Part shown: piece by piece, positions 21,808 to 31,005 of the stretch
How positions within the stretch are numbered: the stretch's first letter is position 1
Layout of the letters: each line of letters begins with the position of its first letter
Assembly (NCBI RefSeq): GCF_021287045.1
Contig: NZ_JAJTBG010000002.1
Coordinates: forward strand, 62,001 to 126,000
From: Oryzomicrobium sp.
GTDB taxonomy: Bacteria > Pseudomonadota > Gammaproteobacteria > Burkholderiales > Rhodocyclaceae
DNA length: 64,000 nt
Reading direction: 5' to 3'
Notes under the pieces: model-generated
What the model was told of the DNA's origin: nothing
Databases searched by the model: none
The model's input: the letters and a program-made list of their open reading frames with translations, nothing else
Program-made: the position numbers and the translations under genes

Positions 21808-22866
21808 ATGACCACCGCCGCACCCGCTGCCGCCGCCTCCGGCGAAACCGCCGGCCAACCCCGCTACCCCTTCCCCGACCTGCCCGCCCCGGGCGAGCGC
21901 ATCGAAGTGGCCCCGGGCGTCTGGTGGCTGCGCATGCCCCTGCCCTTCGCCCTCGACCACATCAACCTGTGGCTGCTCGAATCCCCCACCGGCTGGACCA
22001 TCGTGGACACCGGCATCGCCACCCCCGAGGTCAAGGCCGCCTGGGAAACCCTGCTGGCCGGGCTGGACAAGCCGGTGGAGCGCATCGTCGTCACCCACTT
22101 TCACCCGGACCACCTGGGGCTCGCCGCCTGGCTGATGGAGCGCACCGGCGCCCCCCTGGCGATGACCGCCGGCGAGTTCCTCACCGCCCACGCGGTGTGG
22201 CACCAAGCCGCCGGCCACGGCACCGACGACATGGTGAGCTTCTTCCGCCTGCACGGGCTGGACGACGAGCGCTGCGCCAAGCTGGCGGCCCGGGGAGCGG
22301 TCTATCCCAAGGGGGTGCCGGCCCTGCCGCAGCGCTACGAGCGGCTCATCGACGGGGACCGGATCGCCGTCGGCGATGCGGAATGGCAGGTGGTGACCGG
22401 TTACGGTCATGCGCCTGAACACGCGGCGTTATTTTCCTGTAAGCATGACGTATTAATTTCGGGGGATATGGTCCTACCGCGTATAACCACCAACGTCAGC
22501 GTGTTCGCCGTGACGCCGGACGCCGATTCCCTGTCTCGATACCTGGACTCGGTGGCCCGCTACGGTGCCCTGGGCGACGATCCCCTGGTGCTGCCCTCCC
22601 ATGGCCGGCCGTTCTACGGCCTGGCCGACCGGGTCGCCGCCCTGGCCGAGCACCACGACGAGCGCCTGGCCGACGTGGAGGCCGCCTGCACCGAGCCCCG
22701 GAGCGCCGGCGACCTGCTGCCAGTGCTGTTCAAGCGCGAGCTGGATTCGCACCAGGTGATGTTCGCCATGAGCGAGGCCATCGCCCACCTGAATTACCTG
22801 GAGCACGCCCGTCGCCTGCGCCGCGAGGCCGGCGGCGACGGCGTGATCCGCTTCCGCCGCCCCTGA
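21808..22866 (+). CDS. Metallo-beta-lactamase-fold hydrolase
   Basis: A 352-residue MBL-fold protein starting at ATG 21808. The metal site is HFHPDH at residues 97-102, with further ligands in TGYGHAPEHAALF, ISGDMVLPRIT and LPSHGRPF. A helical C-terminal segment (about 275-345) ends in HLNYLEHARRL, typical of the LACTB2-like/acyl-CoA hydrolase branch. Substrate is unknown. Codons 201-226 are unusual: TTA twice, GTA, ATT, CTA and ATA cluster where the rest of the gene uses GC-ending codons almost exclusively. It is 64 bp upstream of phaC and may be co-transcribed. Confidence 0.87.
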   Translation: MTTAAPAAAASGETAGQPRYPFPDLPAPGERIEVAPGVWWLRMPLPFALDHINLWLLESPTGWTIVDTGIATPEVKAAWETLLAGLDKPVERIVVTHFHPDHLGLAAWLMERTGAPLAMTAGEFLTAHAVWHQAAGHGTDDMVSFFRLHGLDDERCAKLAARGAVYPKGVPALPQRYERLIDGDRIAVGDAEWQVVTGYGHAPEHAALFSCKHDVLISGDMVLPRITTNVSVFAVTPDADSLSRYLDSVARYGALGDDPLVLPSHGRPFYGLADRVAALAEHHDERLADVEAACTEPRSAGDLLPVLFKRELDSHQVMFAMSEAIAHLNYLEHARRLRREAGGDGVIRFRRP

Positions 22867-22930
22867 TCCGCTCGGGGGCAACCGTTCTTCAGCAGTGCCG
22901 CCAGACCTGATCCAAACCAAGGAGACACCG

Positions 22931-24754
22931 ATGTCGCAGCAAGTCGAGAACGAAAGCACTCCCCTGCCCAACCCCGCCGAAATCGCCAAGTCCTATGCCG
23001 AGGTGGCGCAACGGGCCTCCCGGCTGCTGACCCATTACATGGAAAAGAAGGCCAAGGAAGGGGTCAGCCCCCCCTCCGACGAACTGGGCATCGCCCGGGC
23101 CTTCATGGACCTGTCCGCCCGCCTGATGGCCAACCCCTACAAGATCGCCCAGGCCCAGATGGGCATGATGTGGGACTACTTCTCCCTGTGGCAGGGCTCC
23201 ATGCTGCGCATGATGGGCGTCAACGCCCAGCCGGTGGCCAGTCCGGCCAAGGGCGACAACCGCTTCCGCGACGAGGACTGGGAACAGCACTTCCTGTTCG
23301 ACTTCATGAAGCAGTCCTACCTGATCGCCGCCCGCCACATCCACGACACGGTGTGCGACGTCGAGGGCCTGGACGACAACACCCAGAAGAAGGTCAATTT
23401 CTACACCCGCCAGTACATCGACGCCCTGTCGCCGTCCAACTTTGCCTTCACCAACCCGGAAGTGTTCCGCGAGACGGTGAAGAGCCACGGCCAGAACCTG
23501 ATCAAGGGCCTCAACAACCTGCTTCACGACATCGAGGCGGGGGACGGCCAGCTGCGCATCCGCATGACCGATACCAGCGCCTTCGAGCCGGGCAAGAACG
23601 TGGCCGCCACCCCGGGCAAGGTGGTGTTCCAGAACGACCTGTTCCAGCTGATCCAGTACGAGCCGACCACCAAGGAACAGAACAAGACCCCGCTGCTGAT
23701 CATCCCGCCCTGGATCAACAAGTACTACATCCTCGACCTGCGCGAGAAGAACTCCTTCGTGAAGTGGGCCACCGACCAGGGCCACACCACCTTCATCATG
23801 AGCTGGGTGAACCCGGACGCCCACCTGGCCAAGAAGAGCTTTGAGGACTACCTGCTCGAAGGCTCCCTGGCGGCCATCGAGGCGGTGTGCCAGGCCACCG
23901 GCGAGAAGGAAGTGAACATGGCCGGCTACTGCCTGGGCGGTACCCTGCTGGCCACCACCCTGGCCTACCTGGCGGCCAAGAAGGACAAGCGGGTCGCCTC
24001 CGCCACCTTCTTCACCTCCATGATCGACTTTTCCATCCCGGGCGAACTGGGCGTGTTCATCGACGAGGACCAGGTGTCGTCCCTGGAGAAGAAGATGAAC
24101 GAGCGCGGCTTCCTCGAAGGCTCCGAGATGGCCATGACCTTCAACATGCTGCGCGCCAACGACCTGATCTGGTCGTTCGTGGTGAACAACTACCTGATGG
24201 GCAAGGACCCCTTCCCCTTCGACCTGCTGTACTGGAACTCCGATTCCACTCGCATGCCGGCGGCCATGCACAGCTTCTACCTGCGCAACATGTACATGGC
24301 CAACAAGCTCAAGGACCCGGGCGGCATCACCCTGAACGGGGTGAAGATCGACGTGAGCAAGATCACCACGCCGTCCTACTTCATCTCCACCGTCGAGGAC
24401 CACATCGCCCCGTGGAAGAGCACCTACCTGGGCGCCCGCCTGTTCAAGGGTCCGGTCAAGTTCGTGCTGGGCGGCTCCGGCCACATCGCCGGGGTGGTGA
24501 ATCCGCCGGTGGCCAACAAGTACGGCTACTGGACCAACCCGGCCGCCACCCTACCCGAGACCAGCGACGAGTTCCTGGCCGGCGCCACCCAGAATCCCGG
24601 TTCCTGGTGGAGCGACTGGCAGGAGTGGGTCACCGCCCTCAACGGCAGCAAGCAGGTGCCCGCCCGGGTGCCCGGCCAGGGCGGCCTGAAGGCCGTGGAG
24701 CCGGCCCCCGGCAGCTTCGTCAAGTTCCGTCTCGACACCGCCGTGACGGCCTGA
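22931..24754 (+). CDS. phaC: Class I poly(3-hydroxyalkanoate) synthase
   Basis: A 607-residue PHA polymerase starting at ATG 22931 behind AAGGAGA. The lipase-like box GYCLGG places the nucleophile Cys at residue 334; the catalytic Asp is in STVEDHIAPW and the His in GSGHIAGV. The N-terminal 190 residues are the less-conserved granule/dimer domain. The length and single subunit indicate class I, which uses short-chain 3-hydroxyacyl-CoA. The protein acts at the surface of cytoplasmic PHA granules. phaA/phaB are not adjacent, although the thiolase 4 kb away could supply acetoacetyl-CoA. Confidence 0.94.
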   Translation: MSQQVENESTPLPNPAEIAKSYAEVAQRASRLLTHYMEKKAKEGVSPPSDELGIARAFMDLSARLMANPYKIAQAQMGMMWDYFSLWQGSMLRMMGVNAQPVASPAKGDNRFRDEDWEQHFLFDFMKQSYLIAARHIHDTVCDVEGLDDNTQKKVNFYTRQYIDALSPSNFAFTNPEVFRETVKSHGQNLIKGLNNLLHDIEAGDGQLRIRMTDTSAFEPGKNVAATPGKVVFQNDLFQLIQYEPTTKEQNKTPLLIIPPWINKYYILDLREKNSFVKWATDQGHTTFIMSWVNPDAHLAKKSFEDYLLEGSLAAIEAVCQATGEKEVNMAGYCLGGTLLATTLAYLAAKKDKRVASATFFTSMIDFSIPGELGVFIDEDQVSSLEKKMNERGFLEGSEMAMTFNMLRANDLIWSFVVNNYLMGKDPFPFDLLYWNSDSTRMPAAMHSFYLRNMYMANKLKDPGGITLNGVKIDVSKITTPSYFISTVEDHIAPWKSTYLGARLFKGPVKFVLGGSGHIAGVVNPPVANKYGYWTNPAATLPETSDEFLAGATQNPGSWWSDWQEWVTALNGSKQVPARVPGQGGLKAVEPAPGSFVKFRLDTAVTA

Positions 24755-24792
24755 TGCGCCAGCGCTGACCACACTGCAACACGCCGTAACCG

Positions 24793-24824
24793 ACGGGGGC
24801 CGCCAGGGCCCCCGTTTCTTTTTT
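24793..24824 (+). terminator. Intrinsic terminator of phaC
   Basis: Stem ACGGGGGC (24793-24800) with GCCCCCGT (24808-24815), a 7-nt loop, and a TTTCTTTTTT tract immediately after. It lies 38 bp after the phaC stop. Confidence 0.88.
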
Positions 24825-24930
24825 CGCGCTCCCCGCCGGACACCGCTCCGCTCCCCGGCTTGCGGATACGCCGGCCCGCCATTCGCCGGGCAAACTGCCC
24901 GGAACTCCGCGCCCCTATTGGAGTTACGCC

Positions 24931-25014
24931 ATGAGCAACCGATTTTCAAACTATACGTCCTATGACGTTCGAAGTAGAATCGTCCGTGCATACAAAAAAC
25001 TATTTCTGGCATAA
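24931..25014 (+). CDS. Possible 27-codon leader ORF
   Basis: ATG 24931 with GGAG about 9 bases upstream opens a 27-codon frame ending TAA at 25012-25014, two bases before the inverted repeat at 25017. The predicted peptide is basic near its end (VRAYKKLFLA). The codons (CGA, AGT, AGA, TCA, CTA) are rare for this genome, so it may simply be AT-rich promoter DNA. The position, directly between an SD and a hairpin preceding a gene, is what makes it worth listing. Confidence 0.25.
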   Translation: MSNRFSNYTSYDVRSRIVRAYKKLFLA

Positions 25015-25016
25015 CT

Positions 25017-25041
25017 GTGTGGCGCACTTGGTGCGCCACAC
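25017..25041 (+). promoter_or_regulatory. Perfect hairpin in the leader of the first chemoreceptor
   Basis: Arm GTGTGGCGCAC (25017-25027) is the exact complement of GTGCGCCACAC (25031-25041) with a 3-nt loop. It ends 21 bp before the chemoreceptor ATG, with no T-run, so it is not a terminator. It could be a protein-binding operator or an RNA structure affecting translation or stability. Confidence 0.6.
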
Positions 25042-25062
25042 CAGGCCAGCCCCACTCCAGCC

Positions 25063-27093
25063 ATGAAACGACTCTCCCTCACCCAACAGATCCTTGCCAT
25101 CGCCGCCGCCGCCACCCTGGTCATGGTGCTCGTCCAGAACGCCGTGGTCGCCTACCTGGCCCGGCAAAGCGCCATCGCCCAGACCGAGGCCGCCCTCAAC
25201 GAGCAGGCGTCCCTGATCGTCACCACCCTGGAATTCGCCCAGGAATCCCTCAAGGACCGGGCCCAGAACGCCCTGGCCAACTACCAGCGCAACCTGCCCG
25301 GCCCGGTGCATCTGACCGGGCGCATGGTCAAGACCGGCAACATCGAACTACCCGAGGTGGCCGCCGGCAACCTGGTGCTGAACAACAACTCCGCCGCCCT
25401 CGACGCCTTCAGCAAGGCCAACCCCGGACGGGAGGTGGGCTGGCTGGTGGCCCACGAGGGTAAGCTGTACCGCATCGCCACCCTGGTCAAAGGGGCCAAC
25501 GGCCAGTACCGCAACGGCGAGGAAATGCCGCCGGCCCCCGGTTCGTATACCCAGGACATCCTGGCCAACAAGCCCTACCTGGGCACGGTCCAGCGCGGCG
25601 GTCGGATGAACGCCATCGCCGTAGTGCCGATCGTCGACGACAGCGGCAAGGTCATCTCCGGCATCGCCCTGCGCATGGACGCCGAGAGCAACGTGGCCCT
25701 GCTCAAGAAGAAACTGCACGAGACGCGCATCGCCGAAACCGGCTATCCCTTCGTCCTGGCCGAGCCCTTCGGCGACCAAAAAGAAGGCATGTACGTGATC
25801 CATCCCTCTCTGGAGGGCAAGAAATTCTCCGAGACCGGCGAACAGGGTGCCCGCATCGGCGAGCTGATTCTCAAGCACAAGGACGGCATGCTCACTTACG
25901 ACTGGGCGGACGCCGACGGCCGGCAGCGGGAGAAGGTGGTGGTGGTGCGGGAATTGCCGGAACTGCACTGGAAGGTGGGCGTCGGCTCCTGGACCGACGA
26001 ATTCACCAGCCGCACCCAGGCCCTGCGCAACAAGGTCATCCTCGTCTCGGCCCTGCTCGGCATCGCCCTGGTGGCCGGCATCGCCGCCTTCGCCGCCTGG
26101 CGCCTCAAGCCCGTGGCCGGGCTGGTCCAGGCCACCGAGCGCCTCGGTGCCGGCGACCTGTCCGTGGCCCTGCACGGCGACCCCGCCAGCCGCAACGAGG
26201 TGGACGTGCTGTCCCGCTCCCTGGGCCAGGCCATCACCTCGATCCGCAGCCTGGTGGCCGGCCTCAAGGACACCAGCGCCAGCCTGGGTTCCACCGCCCA
26301 GGAGCTGTCGGCCTCGTCCGCCGACCTGGACCAGGCCACCGCCGCCCAGAGCGAGGCCGCCGCCTCCATGTCCGCTTCGTCCGAAGAACTGTCGGTGAGC
26401 ATCGACCAGGTGGCCGAAGGCGCCCGCTCCGCCCTGGGCCTGACCCAGGAAGCCCGTCAGGTGGTGGAAGACGGCCAGGTGACGGTGGGCCAGGCCATCG
26501 CCGCCATGGAAGAAACCGCCCAGGCGGTGCAGCAGTCCGCCGACCAGGTTGGCGAGCTGGGCCGCCGCTCCCAGGAGATCGAGCACGTGCTGGCCGCCAT
26601 CAAGGGCATCGCCGAGCAGACCAACCTGCTCGCCCTCAACGCCGCCATCGAGGCCGCCCGCGCCGGCGAGGCCGGCCGCGGCTTCGCCGTGGTGGCCGAC
26701 GAAGTGCGCAAGCTGGCCGAACAGTCCGGCAAATCCGCCCAGGAAATCTCCGCCATCCTCTCCCAGGTCCAGACCGGCGTCGGCTCGGTGCGCGAGACCA
26801 TCGCCAGCGCCGTGGACCAGGTGGCCCGCTCGGTGGACGCCTCGCGCCAGCTGGAGGCCGCCCTGGGCCAGGTGGCCGAGCACTCGGGCCAGCTCGGCGA
26901 GGCCATCGGCGACATCGCCGGCGCCACCCAGGAACAGGCCAGCACCGCCCAGAGCATCGCCCGCCAGGTCGAGCAGGTGGCCGTCATGGCCGAGCAGACC
27001 GGCCGCTCCGCCCAGACCAACCGGGAACGCTCCTCGTCCCTGCTGGCCTCCGCCGACGCCCTGTCGGCCGACACCAGCCGCTTCCGGGTGTAG
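25063..27093 (+). CDS. Methyl-accepting chemotaxis protein with periplasmic Cache domain (copy 1)
   Basis: A 676-residue transmembrane chemoreceptor. TM1 is about residues 9-29, a large periplasmic Cache-type sensor spans about 35-320 (with [16 protein letters not shown] and the conserved [11 protein letters not shown] end), and TM2 is about 326-346. A HAMP segment ([21 protein letters not shown]) follows, then a long helical signalling domain with the hairpin tip [19 protein letters not shown] that contacts CheA/CheW. The ligand is unknown; Cache sensors of this type often bind small organic acids or amines. The protein is a close paralogue of the next gene, and the HAMP region is identical at DNA level. 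There is no C-terminal CheR-tethering pentapeptide. Confidence 0.93.
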   Translation: MKRLSLTQQILAIAAAATLVMVLVQNAVVAYLARQSAIAQTEAALNEQASLIVTTLEFAQESLKDRAQNALANYQRNLPGPVHLTGRMVKTGNIELPEVAAGNLVLNNNSAALDAFSKANPGREVGWLVAHEGKLYRIATLVKGANGQYRNGEEMPPAPGSYTQDILANKPYLGTVQRGGRMNAIAVVPIVDDSGKVISGIALRMDAESNVALLKKKLHETRIAETGYPFVLAEPFGDQKEGMYVIHPSLEGKKFSETGEQGARIGELILKHKDGMLTYDWADADGRQREKVVVVRELPELHWKVGVGSWTDEFTSRTQALRNKVILVSALLGIALVAGIAAFAAWRLKPVAGLVQATERLGAGDLSVALHGDPASRNEVDVLSRSLGQAITSIRSLVAGLKDTSASLGSTAQELSASSADLDQATAAQSEAAASMSASSEELSVSIDQVAEGARSALGLTQEARQVVEDGQVTVGQAIAAMEETAQAVQQSADQVGELGRRSQEIEHVLAAIKGIAEQTNLLALNAAIEAARAGEAGRGFAVVADEVRKLAEQSGKSAQEISAILSQVQTGVGSVRETIASAVDQVARSVDASRQLEAALGQVAEHSGQLGEAIGDIAGATQEQASTAQSIARQVEQVAVMAEQTGRSAQTNRERSSSLLASADALSADTSRFRV

Positions 27094-27145
27094 GCCCCGG
27101 CACGGCAGCCGTCATCTCGCCCCCGCCATCCCCCGGATGGCGCCC

Positions 27146-27171
27146 AGGCCCGGCATCCGCCGGGCCTTTTT
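27146..27171 (+). terminator. Intrinsic terminator after chemoreceptor copy 1
   Basis: Stem AGGCCCGGC (27146-27154) with GCCGGGCCT (27159-27167), a 4-nt loop, followed by a run of Ts to 27171. It makes the two chemoreceptor genes separate transcripts. Confidence 0.88.
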
Positions 27172-27216
27172 ACTGGGGCCGTGGATAAGACCACATGACT
27201 AAAGTGGTATTTCTCC

Positions 27217-27251
27217 TACAATCCCCGGCCAAGACGCACGACCAACGTGCG
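27217..27251 (+). promoter_or_regulatory. Candidate promoter -10 and leader hairpin of chemoreceptor copy 2
   Basis: TACAAT at 27217-27222 is a good -10 hexamer in an AT-rich patch; the -35 (ATGACT about 16 bp upstream) is weak. A small hairpin follows in the leader: CGCACG (27235-27240) with CGTGCG (27246-27251). The ATG of the chemoreceptor is at 27292. Confidence 0.4.
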
Positions 27252-27291
27252 CGCCCGAGAACGCCTGCCGACCAACGCACGATAAAAATCA

Positions 27292-29319
27292 ATGAAACGC
27301 CTGCCACTCTCCAAGCAACTCCTCGCCGTGGCCGCCCTGGCCACCCTCCTGATGATCGTGGCGCAAAGCCTGGTCGTCGCCTACCTGGCCAAGCAGAGCG
27401 CCCTGGCCCGCACCCAGGCCGCCCTCAACGAGCAGGCCGGCCTGATCATCACCACCCTGGAATTCGCCCAGGAGTCCCTGAAGGCCCGGGCCCTGGAAAA
27501 CCTGCGCGCCTTCGAGCGCACCCTGCCCGGCCCGGTGCGACTGTCCGGCCGTACCGTGCGTCAGGGCCAGGAAGAACTGCCCGAGCTGGTGGCGGGCAAC
27601 CTGGTGCTGAGCGGCAACCGGGATTTCCTGGAGCACTACGGCAAGCTCAACAGCGGCCGCGAAGCCGCCTTCCTGGTACGCCAGGGCGAGCGTTTCTACC
27701 GGACCGCCACCCTGCTCAAGGACTCCAACGGCGCTTCCCGGATCGGCGAGGCGGTGCCGGAGAAGGAGAGCTACATCCCCAACATCTCCAAGGGTGAGAA
27801 CTTCGTCGGCACCATCCAGCGCAGCGGCCGCATGTACGCCATTGCCGTGACGCCGATCAAGGACGAGGCTGGCAAGGTGGTCGGCGCCATCACCATGCGC
27901 CTCGACGCCGAGAGCAACGTGACCCTGCTCAAGGAGAAGCTGCTCGCCGCCAAGGTCGGCCAGACCGGTTACCCCTTCGTGCTGTCCGAGCCTCACGGCG
28001 ACCAGAAGGAAGGGATGTACGTGATCCATCCCAAGCTCGAAGGCAAGAAGCTCTCCGACGCCGGCCCTGCGGCGGCGGCCATCGGCGAGCAGCTCTTCAA
28101 GCTCAAGACCGGCATGCTCGAATACCCCTGGACCGACAGCGACGGCCGGGTCCGCGACAAGGTGGTGGTGATCCGCGAAATGCCCGAGCTGCACTGGATC
28201 GTCGCCGTCGGTTCCTGGACCGACGAATTCACCGGCGACACCCTGACCCTGCGCAACAAGGTCATCCTCGTCTCGGCCCTGCTCGGCATCGCCCTGGTGG
28301 CCGGCATCGCCGCCTTCGCCGCCTGGCGCCTCAAGCCCGTGGCCGGGCTGGTCCAGGCCACCGAGCGCCTCGGTGCCGGCGACCTGTCCGTGGCCCTGCA
28401 CGGCGACCCCGCCAGCCGCAACGAGGTGGACGTGCTATCCCGCTCCCTGGGCCAGGCCATCGCCTCGATCCGCAGCCTGGTGAGCCGCCTCAAGGACACC
28501 AGCGGTGCCCTGGGCAGCACCGCCCAGGAACTGTCCGGCACGTCGGCCGAACTCGACCAGGCCACCGCCGCCCAGAGCGAGGCCGCAGCCTCCATGTCCG
28601 CCTCCACCGAACAGCTGTCCAGCAGCATCGACCAGGTGGCCGAGGGCGCCCGCTCCGCCCTGGAACTGACCCGGGCGGCGGGGAGCGTGGTGACCACCGG
28701 CCAGGCGACCGTGGGCGAAGCCATCGCCGCCATGGAGGATTCGTCCCAGGCAGTACAGCAGTCCGCCGAGCAGGTGGGCGACCTGGGCCGCCGCTCCCAG
28801 GAGATCGAGCACGTGCTGGCCGCCATCAAGGGCATCGCCGAGCAGACCAACCTGCTCGCCCTCAACGCCGCCATCGAGGCCGCCCGGGCCGGCGAGGCCG
28901 GACGCGGCTTCGCCGTGGTGGCCGACGAGGTGCGTAAGCTGGCCGAACAGTCCGGCCAGTCCGCCCAGGAAATCTCCGCCATCCTCTCCCAGGTCCAGGC
29001 CGGCGTCGGCTCGGTACGCGAGACCATCGCCAGCGCCGTAGACCAGGTGGCCCGCTCGGTGGAGGCCTCGCGCCAGCTGGAAGCCGCCCTGGGGGACGTG
29101 GCCAACCGCTCGTCCCGGGTGATCGAAGCCATCGAGGACATCGCCGGCGCCACCCAGGAACAGGCCGGCGCCGCCCAGAGCATCGCCCGCCAGGTCGAAC
29201 AGGTGGCCGTCATGGCCGAGCAGACCGGCCGCTCCGCCCAGACCAACCGGGAACGGGCCGGCACCCTGCTGGGGGCCTCCGCCAGCTTGGCGCAGGACAC
29301 CAGCCGCTTCCGGCTCTGA
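27292..29319 (+). CDS. Methyl-accepting chemotaxis protein with periplasmic Cache domain (copy 2)
   Basis: A 675-residue paralogue of the preceding receptor with the same order: TM1, Cache sensor ([19 protein letters not shown] and [12 protein letters not shown]), TM2, HAMP and cytoplasmic signalling hairpin ([18 protein letters not shown]). Sequence divergence is concentrated in the sensor half. From the end of the sensor through HAMP, 190 bp are identical to copy 1 (28247-28436 versus 26021-26210), and the hairpin tip is nearly identical. This suggests duplication followed by sensor divergence, with gene conversion or strong constraint on the signalling half. Different ligands are likely but cannot be named. 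Confidence 0.93.
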   Translation: MKRLPLSKQLLAVAALATLLMIVAQSLVVAYLAKQSALARTQAALNEQAGLIITTLEFAQESLKARALENLRAFERTLPGPVRLSGRTVRQGQEELPELVAGNLVLSGNRDFLEHYGKLNSGREAAFLVRQGERFYRTATLLKDSNGASRIGEAVPEKESYIPNISKGENFVGTIQRSGRMYAIAVTPIKDEAGKVVGAITMRLDAESNVTLLKEKLLAAKVGQTGYPFVLSEPHGDQKEGMYVIHPKLEGKKLSDAGPAAAAIGEQLFKLKTGMLEYPWTDSDGRVRDKVVVIREMPELHWIVAVGSWTDEFTGDTLTLRNKVILVSALLGIALVAGIAAFAAWRLKPVAGLVQATERLGAGDLSVALHGDPASRNEVDVLSRSLGQAIASIRSLVSRLKDTSGALGSTAQELSGTSAELDQATAAQSEAAASMSASTEQLSSSIDQVAEGARSALELTRAAGSVVTTGQATVGEAIAAMEDSSQAVQQSAEQVGDLGRRSQEIEHVLAAIKGIAEQTNLLALNAAIEAARAGEAGRGFAVVADEVRKLAEQSGQSAQEISAILSQVQAGVGSVRETIASAVDQVARSVEASRQLEAALGDVANRSSRVIEAIEDIAGATQEQAGAAQSIARQVEQVAVMAEQTGRSAQTNRERAGTLLGASASLAQDTSRFRL

Positions 29320-29349
29320 TCCGGCCCAGGTCATCGCGCCACCTCGCAA

Positions 29350-29374
29350 CGCCCGGCCCCGCGCCGGGCGTTTT
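29350..29374 (+). terminator. Intrinsic terminator after chemoreceptor copy 2
   Basis: Stem CGCCCGGC (29350-29357) with GCCGGGCG (29363-29370), a 5-nt loop, followed by TTTT. It lies 30 bp after the stop codon. Confidence 0.8.
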
Positions 29375-29431
29375 CGTATCTACGCCAGGGCGGTGGAGGC
29401 GGGGGCGCAAAGCGGGGGGCGTCAACGAAAC

Positions 29432-29453
29432 GGGGGCGCCCGTAGGCGCCCCC
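29432..29453. terminator. Bidirectional hairpin between converging genes
   Basis: Perfect 9-bp arms GGGGGCGCC (29432-29440) and GGCGCCCCC (29445-29453). Plus-strand flank is ATTCCTTCTTTTA and minus-strand flank is GTTTCGTT, so it can terminate from either side. It should close the ubiUVT transcript, whose last stop is at 29550. Confidence 0.6.
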
Positions 29454-29549
29454 ATTCCTTCTTTTATGCCGACTGGCCCAGACTGGGTGCCGGTCTTCCT
29501 CCCCGTGGGGCTCTCACCAATCCCCGCTTAGGTTCGTTGTGCCAAGCCC

Positions 29550-30047
29550 TCAGGTGCGCTCGGCGATAAAAGGCAGACGCGGCCATTCCACCGCGTCCAG
29601 CAGATTCTTCACCAGCAGGCCCAGCTCGGTGTCGCCCTCGATCACCAGGCGGCGCTGGAAGAACAGGGTATCCGGGTCCTCCTGCCGCGCCAGCAGCTGC
29701 AGGTAGGCCGACAGGGTGGCGCGAAAGGTCAGGTCCGGCGCCGGGCCATCGGCGGCGAGCAAAGGAACGAAGCGCAGGCCGTCGAAGGTGAAGCGGGCCA
29801 CCGCCGCGGTGTCTTCCACCTCCACGGCGAAGACGCGGCCGGTAAGGGGCTCCAAGGCCTCGGCGTCGAGCAGCTTCAGCAGCAGCAGGCCGTTCAGGCC
29901 GCCCACCAGGCCCAGGGCGTGGGGCCACTGGGGCAGGCTCTGGCCGATGCGGGTGACGAAGGCGGGCAGGCGGAAGGTGGGCACCTGCAGGTTGATGCCC
30001 GGCAGGCCGGGCAGGGTAAAGCGGGTAGTCATGGCGATCGGGTTCAT
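29550..30047 (-). CDS. ubiT: SCP2-domain accessory protein of O2-independent ubiquinone synthesis
   Basis: A 165-residue protein with an SCP2 lipid-binding fold over most of its length (GLNGLLLLKLLDAEALEPLTG, FAVEVEDTAAVARF, LTFRATLSAYLQLL, ...GDTELGLLVKNLLDAVEW). The start is put at ATG 30047, six bases after the ubiV stop; ATG 30032 is an alternative. In E. coli UbiT (YhbT) binds the hydrophobic ubiquinone intermediates and is needed with UbiU/UbiV for anaerobic ubiquinone. The ubiU-ubiV-ubiT order here supports the same role. Confidence 0.88.
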   Translation of the reverse strand: MNPIAMTTRFTLPGLPGINLQVPTFRLPAFVTRIGQSLPQWPHALGLVGGLNGLLLLKLLDAEALEPLTGRVFAVEVEDTAAVARFTFDGLRFVPLLAADGPAPDLTFRATLSAYLQLLARQEDPDTLFFQRRLVIEGDTELGLLVKNLLDAVEWPRLPFIAERT

Positions 30048-30052
30048 TGGAT

Positions 30053-30994
30053 TCACGCGCCGGAGGCGGCAACAACCAGAGTGTCGTCCTCGGCGCCGAC
30101 CTTGGCAATCCCCGCCTGGCCGTGCCAGTAGCCGTCGCAGGTGCCGTGGTCGGTGCAAGCGGCCGGCAACCCGGCCGGCTCGCCGCGCCGGGCGGCGTCG
30201 AAAGCGGCCAGCACGGCGAAGAAGTCCTTCGACTGGGGCGACAGGCGCAGGGCGTCGATGCCCAGGTCCAGCAGCGCGGGCAGTTCGGCGAGCAGCGAGT
30301 AGTGCTGGGCCGACATGGTCTGGATGCCGTTCATGGTCAGGAAGGACTGGCCTTCCCGGGTGGCCAGGGTCAGGCCGTCGGCGTGGTCCAGGCAGCGGAA
30401 CTGGCAGTCGTCCTTCTTCAGTCCATAGTGGCGGGCGGTGAAGCAGCGCGCCGAGAAGGCCAGGGGGATCTTGCCCCAGGCGAACACCTCGGTGGCCATG
30501 CCCACCGGACGGCTGGCGTGGAGCGGCGCGATCAGGCTGCGTGGCGCTTCCAGGGGCGGCACCCAGGCGACGGCGCCCTTGGCGGCGAACCAAGCCAGGG
30601 TGGCTTCGTTGTAGACGTTGAGGTGGGGGCCGCAGACGAAGGGCACACCGGCCTCGGCGGCCACTTTCACCGCCCCCAGGTCATTGGCTTCGAGGCGGAT
30701 GCGCCCGCCGCTCTCGGCGCAGGCGGCCACCAGCTTGCGCAGGGCGATCAGGTCGCCCTCGGATTCGGCCAGGGCCAGGGCCGACAGCACCACGTCCTTG
30801 CCGGCGGCGGCCAGGTCCTTGGCCAGACCGATCCAATCGGAGGTGCGCAGCTGGCAGCGGCGCGAGCAGACGCTCTCGCCGACGTAGACGATGTCGGCCG
30901 GCGAATCGCTGGCTTGCAGGTAGAAGTTCTGGACCTCGTCCTTGCTCCAGTAGAACAGGATCGGGCCGATGGCGAGCTTGATCGGGTTGCTCAT
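30053..30994 (-). CDS. ubiV: U32-family hydroxylase subunit of anaerobic ubiquinone synthesis
   Basis: A 313-residue U32 (peptidase-like) protein with a GAGGAG ribosome site at ATG 30994. The cysteines expected for a [4Fe-4S] cluster are present: one set in VCSRRCQLR near residue 43, and the cluster CFTARHYGLKKDDCQFRC in the middle. The U32 signature DLGAVKVAAEAGVPFVCGPHLNV is clear. UbiV forms a heterodimer with UbiU and carries out the O2-independent hydroxylations of the ubiquinone ring using prephenate as oxygen donor. It lies 11 bp after ubiU. Confidence 0.93.
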   Translation of the reverse strand: MSNPIKLAIGPILFYWSKDEVQNFYLQASDSPADIVYVGESVCSRRCQLRTSDWIGLAKDLAAAGKDVVLSALALAESEGDLIALRKLVAACAESGGRIRLEANDLGAVKVAAEAGVPFVCGPHLNVYNEATLAWFAAKGAVAWVPPLEAPRSLIAPLHASRPVGMATEVFAWGKIPLAFSARCFTARHYGLKKDDCQFRCLDHADGLTLATREGQSFLTMNGIQTMSAQHYSLLAELPALLDLGIDALRLSPQSKDFFAVLAAFDAARRGEPAGLPAACTDHGTCDGYWHGQAGIAKVGAEDDTLVVAASGA

Positions 30995-31005
30995 GGACGG
31001 GCTCC

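Larger units (their letters stand above)
24755..25062. other. phaC to chemoreceptor intergenic region
   Basis: 308 bp. It contains the phaC terminator (24793-24824), a GC-rich stretch, then from about 24930 an AT-rich patch that should hold the promoter of the chemoreceptor, a possible 27-codon leader ORF (24931-25014) and a perfect 11-bp inverted repeat (25017-25041). Confidence 0.6.
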
